A stretch of DNA of 62,188 bases, from assembly GCA_027624035.1 (NCBI GenBank), contig JAQBUI010000017.1:1-62188 (forward strand), written 5' to 3'. A program made the position numbers and the translations under genes. Below are positions 16,615-24,935 of the stretch, one piece after another (the stretch's first letter is position 1; each line of letters opens with the position of its first letter). The stretch is from Pseudomonadota bacterium (GTDB taxonomy: Bacteria > Pseudomonadota > Gammaproteobacteria > Pseudomonadales > Azotimanducaceae). The notes under the pieces were generated by a model, which was not told the DNA's origin, ran no database searches, and saw only the letters and a list, made by a program, of their open reading frames with translations.

Positions 16615-17502
16615 TCAATCGGTGCCTGGTTTCAGTATGTTCTGCAGTGCCTGTATAAAGGCGAGTGGCTGGTCAAGAAACACATGGTGATGAGCCTGGT
16701 CAATGACGATAGTCGCCTCGCTGCCAAGTAATGCTGCCATCTGCTCGACTTGCTCAGCCCCGAAGAATCGGCTGTTGCGACCGTAGATACAATAGACCGG
16801 ACAGTTGATCCCTTCCACCATCGCGATGCCATCCGGCAAACCCAAAGGGTCTTCGATCATCTTCGCGAACAGCCTTTGATCCAGCTTGAAACAGTAACCC
16901 TTTGCTGTTTGTTTGAGTGAATACCGGGCGATATAGGCAAGGATATAGGCGTTGTCGCAAGGCTGTGGCGGCCTCAGCCGGAAGCGCTTCTGTCCTGCCT
17001 CGAGGGTGTCGTAGAACCGTACCTTTTCTGGCAATGACTCTGGCGATGGCTCGGTCATGCTGCTGGCCACCCGGCGTCTTGAAGAAATCACACTGTCAAC
17101 CAGGACCAGTTGTCTGAAAACCCCGGGATTCAGCCATGCGGCTACCCGGGCCAGGGTCCCTCCGAAACTGTGGGCCACGATCACCGGTTCGATCAATCCT
17201 GCATGGGTCGTCACAGCGATCATTTCCCTTGCGAACTGACCCGCGTTGTACTGTTTGCGGTGCTGGCTGTCACCCGACCCGCTCAAGTCGATGGCGATCA
17301 CATGAAAATCATCGATGAAGGCTGGCGCGATGAAATCCCACCAGTGTGCATGGGCACCGTGACCATGCACGAACAACAGTCCAGGTTGCCGGCTGGCATC
17401 GACCGGTGAAAAGTCCTGGTAGTGGATGTCTGCGCCATCGACCGTCACGAAGTGGCTCGATCTGGGCGCTGAGACGAATCGTTCAAACCATGAAGGGGGC
17501 AT
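16615..17502 (-). CDS. Alpha/beta hydrolase
   Basis: 295-residue alpha/beta-hydrolase-fold enzyme, cytoplasmic. The oxyanion-hole segment LLFVHGHGAHAHWWDF, the nucleophile elbow AHSFGG, a following Asp-containing strand (YCIYGRNSRFF region) and a late histidine in DQAHHHVFLDQP are visible. This layout suits esterases, epoxide hydrolases or C-C hydrolases; the substrate cannot be predicted. ATG 17502. It stands alone on the minus strand, convergent with the 56-residue gene. Confidence 0.85.
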   Translation of the reverse strand: MPPSWFERFVSAPRSSHFVTVDGADIHYQDFSPVDASRQPGLLFVHGHGAHAHWWDFIAPAFIDDFHVIAIDLSGSGDSQHRKQYNAGQFAREMIAVTTHAGLIEPVIVAHSFGGTLARVAAWLNPGVFRQLVLVDSVISSRRRVASSMTEPSPESLPEKVRFYDTLEAGQKRFRLRPPQPCDNAYILAYIARYSLKQTAKGYCFKLDQRLFAKMIEDPLGLPDGIAMVEGINCPVYCIYGRNSRFFGAEQVEQMAALLGSEATIVIDQAHHHVFLDQPLAFIQALQNILKPGTD

Positions 17503-17540
17503 GCAGAGATACCAGCGAGGCGCGGTGAGGCAGTATACCA

Positions 17541-17566
17541 GCCCTCGGCACGCCTTAGTCGTAGCG
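17541..17566 (-). repeat. Dispersed palindromic repeat, fragment
   Basis: GCCCTCGGCACGCCTTAGTCGTAGCG matches only the GGCACGCCGTAGTCGTGC arm of the family; the left hairpin arm is missing. A decayed remnant in the 330-base gap before the ammonium transporter gene. Confidence 0.45.
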
Positions 17567-17670
17567 GGCGGGCCTTTTGACCGGAGAGTGCGTAGGGCAG
17601 ATGCCGCTGCGAAATGTCCGCAGACGGACTTCAGGACGCTACAAAATGGCGCACCGGTGCCTTAAAACTG

Positions 17671-17687
17671 TGCGTCATCCTGGTGCG
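17671..17687 (+). promoter_or_regulatory. Possible NtrC enhancer site
   Basis: TGCGTCATCCTGGTGCG resembles the NtrC palindrome TGCACC-N4/5-GGTGCA; the right half is perfect, the left is TGCGTC. It lies about 115 bases upstream of the expected sigma-54 start, the usual enhancer distance. A second palindrome, GCACCGGTGC, at about 17651-17660 may be an additional half-site pair. Confidence 0.4.
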
Positions 17688-17770
17688 TGATGATCAGCGG
17701 CGGCGGTCTAGCCTCAGCCTGAAACGGCTATTGTCAGTGTTGATGCGGCTTTGAGGGGAGATACCCATAA

Positions 17771-17787
17771 CTGGCATCAAGTTTGCT
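17771..17787 (+). promoter_or_regulatory. Sigma-54 (RpoN) promoter of the ammonium transporter gene
   Basis: CTGGCATCAAGTTTGCT has the required GG (17773-17774) and GC (17785-17786) dinucleotides with the exact ten-base spacing of -24/-12 promoters, in the form TGGCA..TTGC. The start would be near 17798, just ahead of the GGAGG ribosome-binding site. Confidence 0.75.
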
Positions 17788-17830
17788 TTTTAGCCTCCAT
17801 CGTAGCGAAAAAAGACCTGGAGGGGTTGTT

Positions 17831-19105
17831 GTGGATCAAGCATTAGAGCTTCAATACGCACTGGACACGTTTTACTTTTTGGTAATGGGTGCCCTGGTGA
17901 TGTGGATGGCAGCAGGATTTGCCATGTTGGAGGCGGGGCTCGTTCGAGCCAAGAACACCGCCGAAATATTAACCAAGAACGTCGCACTGTTTTCGATTTC
18001 CTGCATCATGTATCTCATCTGCGGATATGAACTGATGTACGGTGGCGGGCTGTTTCTATCCGGGATCGAACTCGATGGTGCCGCCACTGCCGAGGCACTT
18101 GGGGCAACGGTGCTGGCCGAATCCCGGGACGCCGGTTTTGATGGGGGGTCTGTGTACGCCAACGCCTCGGACTTTTTCTTCCAGGTGGTCTTCGTGGCGA
18201 CTGCCATGTCAATCGTTTCAGGTGCGGTGGCCGAGCGCATGAAGCTGTGGGCGTTTCTGGCCTTCGCCGTCGTCATGACTGGCGTGATCTACCCCATGGA
18301 AGGGTCCTGGACCTGGGGTGGCAACGATGTATTCGGTATCTTCAACCTGGGCGACCTTGGCTTCTCCGACTTTGCTGGTTCCGGCATCGTTCACCTTGCA
18401 GGCGCTGCGGCAGCCCTCGCTGGTGTTCTGGTCCTGGGAGCAAGAAAAGGCAAATATGGCAAGGATGGCCAGGTGTATGCACTACCCGGTGCCAATCTGC
18501 CGCTCGCCACCCTCGGGACCTTCATCCTCTGGATGGGCTGGTTTGGTTTCAATGGCGGATCAGTTCTGAAGCTGGGCGACATCGCCAGTGCAAACTCGGT
18601 TGCCATGGTATTCCTGAACACCAATACGGCAGCCGCTGGTGGAGCCATTGCGGCACTGGTTGTGGCCAGGCTGATGTTTGGTCGGGCTGACCTGACCATG
18701 ATGCTGAACGGTGCGCTGGCTGGCCTGGTGGCGATCACCGCTGAACCTTCTACACCCACTGCGCTGCAGGCCACCATTTTTGGTGCCATTGGCGGCATAT
18801 TGGTGGTGTTCTCGATCCTGACGCTGGACAAGCTCCGGATTGATGATCCGGTGGGCGCCATTTCGGTCCATGGTACCTGTGGCATTCTGGGTCTGATGCT
18901 GGTGCCGATTACTGGCAGTGCGAGCTTTTCAGGACAGATTATCGGGGCGCTGACGATCTTCATCTGGGTCTTCGCCTTTTCCCTGGTGGTCTGGCTGATT
19001 CTGAAGCTCGTCATGGGGATCCGGGTCAGTGAAGAGGAGGAATATCAGGGCGTAGACACCAGCGAGTGTGGCCTTGAAGCCTATCCTGAGTTTGTCTCGA
19101 GCTGA
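17831..19105 (+). CDS. amt: Ammonium transporter
   Basis: Inner-membrane Amt/MEP/Rh channel for ammonium uptake, trimeric in known members. Multiple hydrophobic helices include MGALVMWMAAGFAMLEAGL at the N-terminus; GSGIVHLAGAAAALAG, FILWMGWFGFNGGS and AVNxT-like NTNTAAAGGAIAALV are family signatures, and ISVHGTCGILG carries the second pore histidine. 424 residues from GTG 17831, which follows GGAGG; the hydrophilic codons upstream are leader. No glnK is adjacent, which is unusual, because Amt proteins normally pair with a PII protein. The sigma-54 promoter implies nitrogen control. Confidence 0.93.
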   Translation: MDQALELQYALDTFYFLVMGALVMWMAAGFAMLEAGLVRAKNTAEILTKNVALFSISCIMYLICGYELMYGGGLFLSGIELDGAATAEALGATVLAESRDAGFDGGSVYANASDFFFQVVFVATAMSIVSGAVAERMKLWAFLAFAVVMTGVIYPMEGSWTWGGNDVFGIFNLGDLGFSDFAGSGIVHLAGAAAALAGVLVLGARKGKYGKDGQVYALPGANLPLATLGTFILWMGWFGFNGGSVLKLGDIASANSVAMVFLNTNTAAAGGAIAALVVARLMFGRADLTMMLNGALAGLVAITAEPSTPTALQATIFGAIGGILVVFSILTLDKLRIDDPVGAISVHGTCGILGLMLVPITGSASFSGQIIGALTIFIWVFAFSLVVWLILKLVMGIRVSEEEEYQGVDTSECGLEAYPEFVSS

Positions 19106-19126
19106 TTCACTACGACGCTTTCTACA

Positions 19127-19160
19127 AGCCCGCATGGCGATGTCATGCGGGCTTTTTTTT
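19127..19160 (+). terminator. Intrinsic terminator after amt
   Basis: AGCCCGCATG (19127-19136) pairs perfectly with CATGCGGGCT (19144-19153) across a seven-base loop, followed by eight T residues. It is 21 bases past the amt stop codon. Confidence 0.9.
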
Positions 19161-19200
19161 GGTCTGGTTCTTTTGGCCCGTTCTCTTGCCAGGCACTTTT

Positions 19201-19300
19201 TTCAGCTCTTGTCTTTCAGCTCTTGTCCTTCAGGTTTTTCTTTCAGGTTTTTCTTTCAGGTTTTTCTTTCGGCTCTTTTCTTTCGGCTCTTTTCTTTCAA
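19201..19300. repeat. Eight-unit tandem repeat, 13-14 bp, TC-rich
   Basis: Units of the form CTTTCAGSTYTTK start at about 19201, 19215, 19229, 19242, 19255, 19268, 19282 and 19296. The array crosses the stop codon of the convergent sulfotransferase gene and supplies its basic C-terminal tail. Confidence 0.8.
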
Positions 19301-20068
19301 GTAATGCCGGGCCTTGATCAGATAACGCAGCTCGGTTTCCCAGCGCTTCCAGAATGGTGGCCCTGATTCGCCGTGTTGCTGACGTCGGGGTGTGATGCCC
19401 TGGAGTTCACTGATCCAGTCATTGCCTGTTTCATATCCTGCCTCGATCACCGCGTCCAACAGGTCCGGATGGCGTTCGACCTGGAAGGCAAGTCTTGGGA
19501 GGTGGTTGCGCCAGCCGTCGATCCGGTGAACATCAGGCGCGCGCAGGCCGCCCATGGAGATTTCTGCCTTTGGTGAGGTGTTCGCATGATCAGCATAGCC
19601 ACTGAACGACCCGGTTGAAGTGAGGAAGTCAAAACGTTGCTGGATCAGGTTCTGGATTCGATCAGGCGAACGCACAAGATCCTCAAACCGTACGCAAAGC
19701 AGCCGGGGGTGCTCGCCCAGACGAGTCACCGCGGCCTCGTATCTGCGCCAGCGCGCGAAACTCGAGAAATAGCGATCACCTCTTGAAGCATGGATGCTGG
19801 TGACGACAGCCCGCGGGTCCCGTCGCATATAGATGAGATGCAGCCCCGGGTCGCGGCGAAAGACCCGATGAATATAGGTGATGTCTGACGGCTTCTTGCT
19901 GAAGTACAGGGCAACGTCTGTCCCCGCCGGATCAAAAATGGATTGTTCATGCTCGCACCGGCCATCGTGACGAAAGCAGGCCGACAGCATCTCGAACATG
20001 AGCGTGGTGCCACTACGGTGGCAACCGACTACATGCAGTCGGCGGGATTCGGTTGTATCAGCTTGCAT
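19256..20068 (-). CDS. PAPS-dependent sulfotransferase-family protein
   Basis: Transfers sulfate from PAPS to an unknown acceptor. The 5'-phosphosulfate-binding loop GCHRSGTTLMFEML is at residues 15-28, and the 3'-phosphate-binding segment is YMRRDPRAVVTSIHASRGD. CVRFEDLVRSP is another family landmark. 270 residues. The last twelve residues (SRKKRAERKT region) are encoded by a tandem repeat and the stop lies inside the repeat, so the C-terminus has probably been replaced or extended by repeat slippage. No signal peptide. ATG 20068. Confidence 0.85.
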   Translation of the reverse strand: MQADTTESRRLHVVGCHRSGTTLMFEMLSACFRHDGRCEHEQSIFDPAGTDVALYFSKKPSDITYIHRVFRRDPGLHLIYMRRDPRAVVTSIHASRGDRYFSSFARWRRYEAAVTRLGEHPRLLCVRFEDLVRSPDRIQNLIQQRFDFLTSTGSFSGYADHANTSPKAEISMGGLRAPDVHRIDGWRNHLPRLAFQVERHPDLLDAVIEAGYETGNDWISELQGITPRRQQHGESGPPFWKRWETELRYLIKARHYLKEKSRKKRAERKT

Positions 20069-20244
20069 TGGGGCTCTGGGTTGCCCGAATCGTAATCGGC
20101 AGAATTAGCATATGTACTCCAGTTGTGTCGCGGCGTAGCGTCGCTGGCTTTGATGCTCATTGGCCAGGTATTCGCTCGCGCAATTGTGCAATTTGTCCTC
20201 CAGACCGTAAACTGTAGCCCCTTGAATTGATCTGGAGAAGAGAT

Positions 20245-21165
20245 ATGCGACTAGGTATTTATGGTGGCAATGTCCGACGTGGCGCATCGCTGACCTCGTT
20301 GGTTGACGAGATTGTTGATTTTGAGAAGCGCGGGTTTGTGAGCTACTGGATGCCACAGGTGGGTACCTATGATGCGCTGACGATGATTGCTCTGGCAGGC
20401 CAGCAAACCAGCAGGATCGAATTTGGTACTGCGGTGGTTCCGACCTATCCGCGGCATCCGAGTGCACTTGCCCAACAGGCCGCCACGGTGAATGCGCTGG
20501 CCGGCGGCAGGCTGATCCTGGGCGTGGGGCCATCGCACAAGCCCGGCATTGAAGATGGCCTGGGTCTCAAGTACGAACGTCCCGCCCGTCACATCAGGGA
20601 ATACGTCAGTGTGCTGAAGGCCCTGGGCGATGAGGGTAAGGTGGACTACAGTGGTGAGATGTATCAAATCAAGACCGGGTTCGCGGTTCCTGAGGCGCAG
20701 CCATTTCCGGTGGTAGTCTCCGCACTGGCACCGCTGATGCTGAAGGCAGCTGGCGAGGTCGCAGATGGTACGGTGACCTGGATGGTGGGACGAAATACGA
20801 TCGAGAAAAGCACAGTGCCCCGCATTACCAGGGCGGCAGAGGCGGCAGGTCGGCCAGCGCCCCGGATTGTTGTCGCACTGCCGGTCTGTGTGCATGATGA
20901 TCGTGACCAGGCGATCGCCCGGTCCGTACAGATCTTCAAGGGGTACGGCATGCTGCCCAACTATCGTCGTCAGTTGGACGCCGAGGGCATTGGAGAAGCC
21001 GGAGAGATCGCCGTGGTAGGCAACGAGAAACAGGTCGAGGCAGAACTGCAGTCATACTTTGATGCGGGTGCAACCGAAGTAATTGCCAGTGTCTATCCTG
21101 CAGGTGACGACAGCCGGGGTTCGTTTGCGCGCACCCAGGGGCTGCTTCAAAGCCTGCTGGGTTAG
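20245..21165 (+). CDS. LLM-class (F420/FMN) oxidoreductase
   Basis: Luciferase-like TIM-barrel oxidoreductase of 306 residues. MRLGIYGGNVRRGASLTSLV, GTAVVPTYPRHPSALAQQA, and AGGRLILGVGPSHKP are typical of the F420-dependent LLM subfamily annotated as TIGR03564-like. PAVVVSALAPLML-type sequence (PFPVVVSALAPLMLKAAGE) follows. Cofactor choice between F420 and FMN cannot be decided here, and F420 is uncommon in gammaproteobacteria. ATG 20245 follows GGAGAAGAG. The stop is six bases before the CoA-transferase ATG, so the two genes form an operon. Confidence 0.85.
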   Translation: MRLGIYGGNVRRGASLTSLVDEIVDFEKRGFVSYWMPQVGTYDALTMIALAGQQTSRIEFGTAVVPTYPRHPSALAQQAATVNALAGGRLILGVGPSHKPGIEDGLGLKYERPARHIREYVSVLKALGDEGKVDYSGEMYQIKTGFAVPEAQPFPVVVSALAPLMLKAAGEVADGTVTWMVGRNTIEKSTVPRITRAAEAAGRPAPRIVVALPVCVHDDRDQAIARSVQIFKGYGMLPNYRRQLDAEGIGEAGEIAVVGNEKQVEAELQSYFDAGATEVIASVYPAGDDSRGSFARTQGLLQSLLG

Positions 21166-21170
21166 CCCGG

Positions 21171-22451
21171 ATGACCCAGCAGCTCGATGAGCGGCAGTTA
21201 CGTGATTTGTTCCGGCCCGGCCAGCGGGTTTACGTAGGCGGTAGCGTCAATGAACCCCGCGGGCTGATTGAGGTACTGGCTGGCAACGCTGATACTGCGG
21301 CCGCTGCAATAGAAGGCATCACCTTCGTTCAGCAGCCGCTGGCGGTGAATGAAACCGACCTCTCGTCGCTGGGGCCGGATTGTCGGCAGCAGACCTTCTT
21401 CATGACACCGGCCCTGACAGAAGGGCTCGCTGCCGGTCGCGTGGACTTTATTCCGATGCAGATGCGGGCGATCTACGCCTTCCTGGAACGTCAGACGTTT
21501 GACCTTGTTTTGCTGCAGGCGGCCCGTGATCTCAACGGGCAGCTTCGATTCGGCCCCAATGTGGACTATGTGGGAGCGGCTCTGGCCGGTGCCCGTCAGG
21601 TCGTCCTCCAGGTGAACCCTTCCTTCGTCGCGCCGCTCGGCTGTCCGCTGATCGATCCGGCTTCGCCGTATCTGCTGTTTGAACGCGCCTCTCCCAAACC
21701 GCTCTATCCCCTCTCTCAGGTGGACGAAACGTCAAGCCGGATCGGTGCGCTGGTGGCCGGGATTGTACGTGACGGTGACTGTCTGCAGACGGGAATCGGT
21801 GCGGTGCCGGCGGCGATTCTGGCAGATCTCGAGGACCGTCAAGACCTGGGCTTTCATGGTGGCCTGATTGACGATGGCGTGATGCGACTGGTTCGTCGGG
21901 GCAACATGACTGGCGCCAGAAAATCGATTGATACGGGGGTTCATATTGCCGGCATGGCTCTCGGTTCGGAGGCATTGCTTGAGTGGGCAGGTCAGGAGCA
22001 AAGCCTGTCTTTCAGAGGAGCGAACTATACTCATGAGGTCTCCGTGATCAGCCAACTGGACAATTTCGTTTCGGTCAACTCCGCTGTTGAGGTGGACCTT
22101 GATGGTCAGGTGAATGCCGAGGTGGTCGGTGGCAGGCAGATATCGGGTACCGGCGGCTCAGTTGATTTCATGCGGGCGGCCCGGGCCAGCAGGAACGGTC
22201 GATCCATTGTCGCCATGACCGCCACTGCCCGTCGCGGTTCGGTGTCCCGGATCGTTCCGCGGGTCGAAATGGTGACCGCCCTGCGGACAGATGTGGACAT
22301 GGTGGTGACGGAGTTCGGAATTGCTGACATCAGGGATGCGCCGCTGCCAGTCCGCGCCGAACGACTGATCGAAATCGCTCACCCGGACTTTCGTGACCAG
22401 CTCCGTGAGGCTTTCCGTTCGGGTTCAGGTCGAGGTCACCCAGCCTCCTGA
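21171..22451 (+). CDS. Acetyl-CoA hydrolase/transferase family protein
   Basis: Class I CoA transferase related to Ach1/Cat1 4-hydroxybutyrate or succinate CoA-transferases. N-terminal RQLRDLFRPGQRVYVGGSV, central TGIGAVPAAILADL and GFHGGLIDDGVM, and the catalytic-Glu region FVSVNSAVEVDLDGQVNAE are consistent with the family. About 426 residues, ATG 21171. It shares a transcript with the LLM oxidoreductase, hinting at an acyl-CoA degradation step. The last 27 bases overlap the end of the convergent halohydrin-dehalogenase gene. Confidence 0.85.
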   Translation: MTQQLDERQLRDLFRPGQRVYVGGSVNEPRGLIEVLAGNADTAAAAIEGITFVQQPLAVNETDLSSLGPDCRQQTFFMTPALTEGLAAGRVDFIPMQMRAIYAFLERQTFDLVLLQAARDLNGQLRFGPNVDYVGAALAGARQVVLQVNPSFVAPLGCPLIDPASPYLLFERASPKPLYPLSQVDETSSRIGALVAGIVRDGDCLQTGIGAVPAAILADLEDRQDLGFHGGLIDDGVMRLVRRGNMTGARKSIDTGVHIAGMALGSEALLEWAGQEQSLSFRGANYTHEVSVISQLDNFVSVNSAVEVDLDGQVNAEVVGGRQISGTGGSVDFMRAARASRNGRSIVAMTATARRGSVSRIVPRVEMVTALRTDVDMVVTEFGIADIRDAPLPVRAERLIEIAHPDFRDQLREAFRSGSGRGHPAS

Positions 22452-23108
22452 GAAGGGGACAATCTGGCCGACGATGAAGTCGCTCTTGTCTGACGCCAGA
22501 AACAGCGCCAGTTCGGCAGACTCTTCCGGGCGCGCAACGCGCCCGATCGGGACATTGCGTTCGAGATGTCTGGCGAAGCGTTCCGAGGTGACCAGTTCAT
22601 CGGGAAAGTAGGCAGGATTGCTGACATAGTTCTGCGCGACCGCATTGATCTGGACGTTGTCCCGGGCAAATTCAAGCCCGGTGGCTCTGACAAATGCGTT
22701 CTGGGCGCCTCGTGCGGCGCAATAGGCCGTGGACCCGGGAATGCCCCGAAGTGGTGCCGCGCTGGTCACGGCTACGATCTTGCCGGCCCCACGGCGTGCC
22801 ATCATGGGTGCAAAATGTCGTACCAGATTCATCAGCGGATGGACCAGCGCGTCGAACAGGCTCAACCAGTCTTCATCTGTGATGTTCGCGACCGGTGTGC
22901 TGCACGGGTCGTGTTCCAGATTGGCGATGACGATGTCCGTATCGTCCAGGCCCGCCACATAGTCGGCAAAGGCTTCCCCAAAGGGAACGGGGCCCGGCTT
23001 GTGGGTAATCTCTGCCCCCTCGGTCCCGAACAGGGTTCTGATGGCCGGCCCCATATAGGCATCGGATTGCGTGATGAAGACTCGATGTCCAGCCAGTCGG
23101 TCTGTCAT
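22425..23108 (-). CDS. Probable halohydrin dehalogenase (SDR-derived)
   Basis: An SDR-fold protein of 227 residues that lacks the NAD(P)-binding glycine motif and the catalytic Lys of true SDRs. It carries both motifs known to define halohydrin dehalogenases: T-X4-F/Y-X-G as Thr13-QSDA-Tyr18-M-Gly20, and S-X12-Y-X3-R as Ser116, Tyr129, Arg133. AQNYVSNPAYFP also resembles the nucleophile-site loop of HheA-HheG. Such enzymes convert vicinal haloalcohols to epoxides, releasing halide, and open epoxides with small anions. ATG 23108 follows AAGGAG. It is last in an operon with a DUF2237 gene and an arylsulfotransferase-like gene. Activity is inferred from motifs only. Confidence 0.83.
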   Translation of the reverse strand: MTDRLAGHRVFITQSDAYMGPAIRTLFGTEGAEITHKPGPVPFGEAFADYVAGLDDTDIVIANLEHDPCSTPVANITDEDWLSLFDALVHPLMNLVRHFAPMMARRGAGKIVAVTSAAPLRGIPGSTAYCAARGAQNAFVRATGLEFARDNVQINAVAQNYVSNPAYFPDELVTSERFARHLERNVPIGRVARPEESAELALFLASDKSDFIVGQIVPFSGGWVTST

Positions 23109-23138
23109 TTCTTTGTTCTCCTTGTGACTGGTCACCGA

Positions 23139-23525
23139 TTAATTGACGGCCACCGCATATTCACGCAGCAGGGATAAAGGGACAATCTCCAGTGCCCGCT
23201 GATGCGTATTGTTCAAAAAGACCCCTGGTGCCATGCCCTTTTCGTACGCCTCGAGCCAGCGCGCCGCGCAGAGGCACCACCGATCACCTTCGACGAGTCC
23301 GGGAAAGCCAAATTCCGGATGAGGTGTGGAGAGGTCGTTGCCGGCAAACCGGGAAAACTCCAGAAAGGCTTTGGTCAACTCCACACAGACAGTATGAGAC
23401 CCAACGTCTTCGTCGCAGGTGTTGCAGCAACCGTCTCTGAAAAAGCCCGTCAGCGGCGTCATGCTACAGGGTTCAAGCTCGCTGCCCAGTACATTGACAG
23501 CTTCGTCCATTTTGATGGCGTCCAT
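23139..23525 (-). CDS. DUF2237 family protein
   Basis: 128-residue protein of the conserved DUF2237 family; function unknown. LGSELEPCSMTPLTGFFRDG, CCNTCDEDVGSHTVC, GNDLSTPHPEFGFPGL and GDRWCLCAARW are nearly invariant in the family and put cysteines in positions suggestive of metal or redox chemistry. ATG 23525 is preceded by CGGAG. Spaced 27 and 30 bases from the flanking same-strand genes, it is the middle gene of an operon. Confidence 0.92.
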   Translation of the reverse strand: MDAIKMDEAVNVLGSELEPCSMTPLTGFFRDGCCNTCDEDVGSHTVCVELTKAFLEFSRFAGNDLSTPHPEFGFPGLVEGDRWCLCAARWLEAYEKGMAPGVFLNNTHQRALEIVPLSLLREYAVAVN

Positions 23526-23552
23526 GTTGTGATCTCCGTGTTAACAGTTTGT

Positions 23553-24692
23553 TCAGAGGCCATTGAGTTGATTGACGTTGGCATGGCGTTTTCCGGACAG
23601 GTCCCGGTCAGCGAGGGCGGGGTGGTCGGGTTCATAGCGATGAGCGCGATAGATACTGACTGTGGGGTTGCCGCGTTTGTCGTTGTTGATGAAGGGGTTT
23701 ATCCACTCCCAGACGACCTGTCTGGCGCGAGTGACCTCGAAGATCCTGCCGCTGGTCCCCTCGCACACGAGGACGTTGCCCGATGACAGCCGTGAGGCCC
23801 CGGAAATGTGCCCACTGAAAAACTGGGCTGCCGGCTGGCCGCGATACTCCCATACGACTTCAGTTTTCACCGGATCAATCTCAACGATTCTTGACCCCGC
23901 GTGGCCGTTGTCAAAGACCTGGATGTTATCGCCGACCCAGGTGGGATTATGCTGGCCGTGAGTGTCCGTGTATTTCCAGCGCAATGCCTGGGTTTTGCCA
24001 TCAATGATGCCGACCCGGTCGTTATGGCGGGCGGAAAACACGATGTCGCCGGCCGCGTTGACATCAATCCCGTTGACATGAGTCCATTCCCAGCGAAGCG
24101 CCGTCGCGAAGATAGGGTCTTTGACAGGGTCAAGAAGCTGCCAGATGTGAATCCGGTTAACCTCATTCATGTCAGGATCAATTTCTACGAGGTCATCCCC
24201 GATCAGCCTGGCAAGCCGCTCTCTTGGGCGCTTGTACCCGCCCTTGACCCGCTTTTCCACATCCTGGGGCAGTTGCACCCATTCGGGGACGATGGTATTG
24301 CCGTTGTCCCGCCTGAAGAAGTCGTGGTGTTGAAACCGGTTGACGTACTCCCAGACCACATTGCCATCCCAGTCCACTTCAACCAGTGTGGTGTGATACC
24401 CACCCAGCCGGGTGACCTGTTGCTCAAACGGCGGTGGCGCTTTGGTGGGTTCATCGGGTGGTGGGTCCGGCAGATTGACGTCAGACCCGGTCATCAGCAG
24501 ATGACCGTTATCAAGGAGTCGGCCGTAGCCTGGCTTGATGTGGCTGAAGTTCCAGATATGGACGATGGCACCATCCATGTTGATCAGGTAGGTGCGGGTG
24601 TCGCCATGGGGCGTGAGCAGGGTATACCCTTTGGTGGATAAAGACGGTCGGTGGAAAGTGAGCCCGGTAGGGCGATTTACTGACCAGCCCAT
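23553..24692 (-). CDS. Arylsulfotransferase (ASST)-like beta-propeller protein
   Basis: 379 residues built of repeated Trp-rich blades such as NMDGAIVHIWNFSHIKPGYG, VDWDGNVVWEYVNRFQHHD, and DPVKTEVVWEYRG. This matches the ASST_2/aryl-sulfate sulfotransferase superfamily, whose studied members move sulfate between phenols. No signal peptide is present, although classical AssT is periplasmic. Catalytic histidines cannot be assigned confidently (HHDFFRR and HVNGIDVN are candidates). First gene of the operon with DUF2237 and the probable halohydrin dehalogenase. Confidence 0.75.
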   Translation of the reverse strand: MGWSVNRPTGLTFHRPSLSTKGYTLLTPHGDTRTYLINMDGAIVHIWNFSHIKPGYGRLLDNGHLLMTGSDVNLPDPPPDEPTKAPPPFEQQVTRLGGYHTTLVEVDWDGNVVWEYVNRFQHHDFFRRDNGNTIVPEWVQLPQDVEKRVKGGYKRPRERLARLIGDDLVEIDPDMNEVNRIHIWQLLDPVKDPIFATALRWEWTHVNGIDVNAAGDIVFSARHNDRVGIIDGKTQALRWKYTDTHGQHNPTWVGDNIQVFDNGHAGSRIVEIDPVKTEVVWEYRGQPAAQFFSGHISGASRLSSGNVLVCEGTSGRIFEVTRARQVVWEWINPFINNDKRGNPTVSIYRAHRYEPDHPALADRDLSGKRHANVNQLNGL

Positions 24693-24935
24693 AGGGCAGT
24701 TCCTCCAATTGGCAGTGGCCGGTACAAGCGGTCAGGGACCGGGCATCTGCACCAGGGCAATCATTTGAGTGTTGACGCAGCACAAGAGTAAAAACGATAG
24801 CCTGGGCAATTGCAATTGTAGTGCGGGAACATCAGGCCACCGCCTTTCCGCGGTCGCGTGCAGCACAGGTATTCGTGATCACAACATGCCTGGTGCGATG
24901 TCACATGCATCACTAACGTTCACGATTACTGGCAA
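24693..24935. other. Intergenic gap upstream of the ASST-like operon
   Basis: Between the ASST-like gene start and the stop of the FecR-domain gene, both on the minus strand. It should hold the operon promoter, but no good -35/-10 pair was found by eye. A CAATTGCAATTG repeat near 24807-24820 is the only conspicuous motif. Confidence 0.4.
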
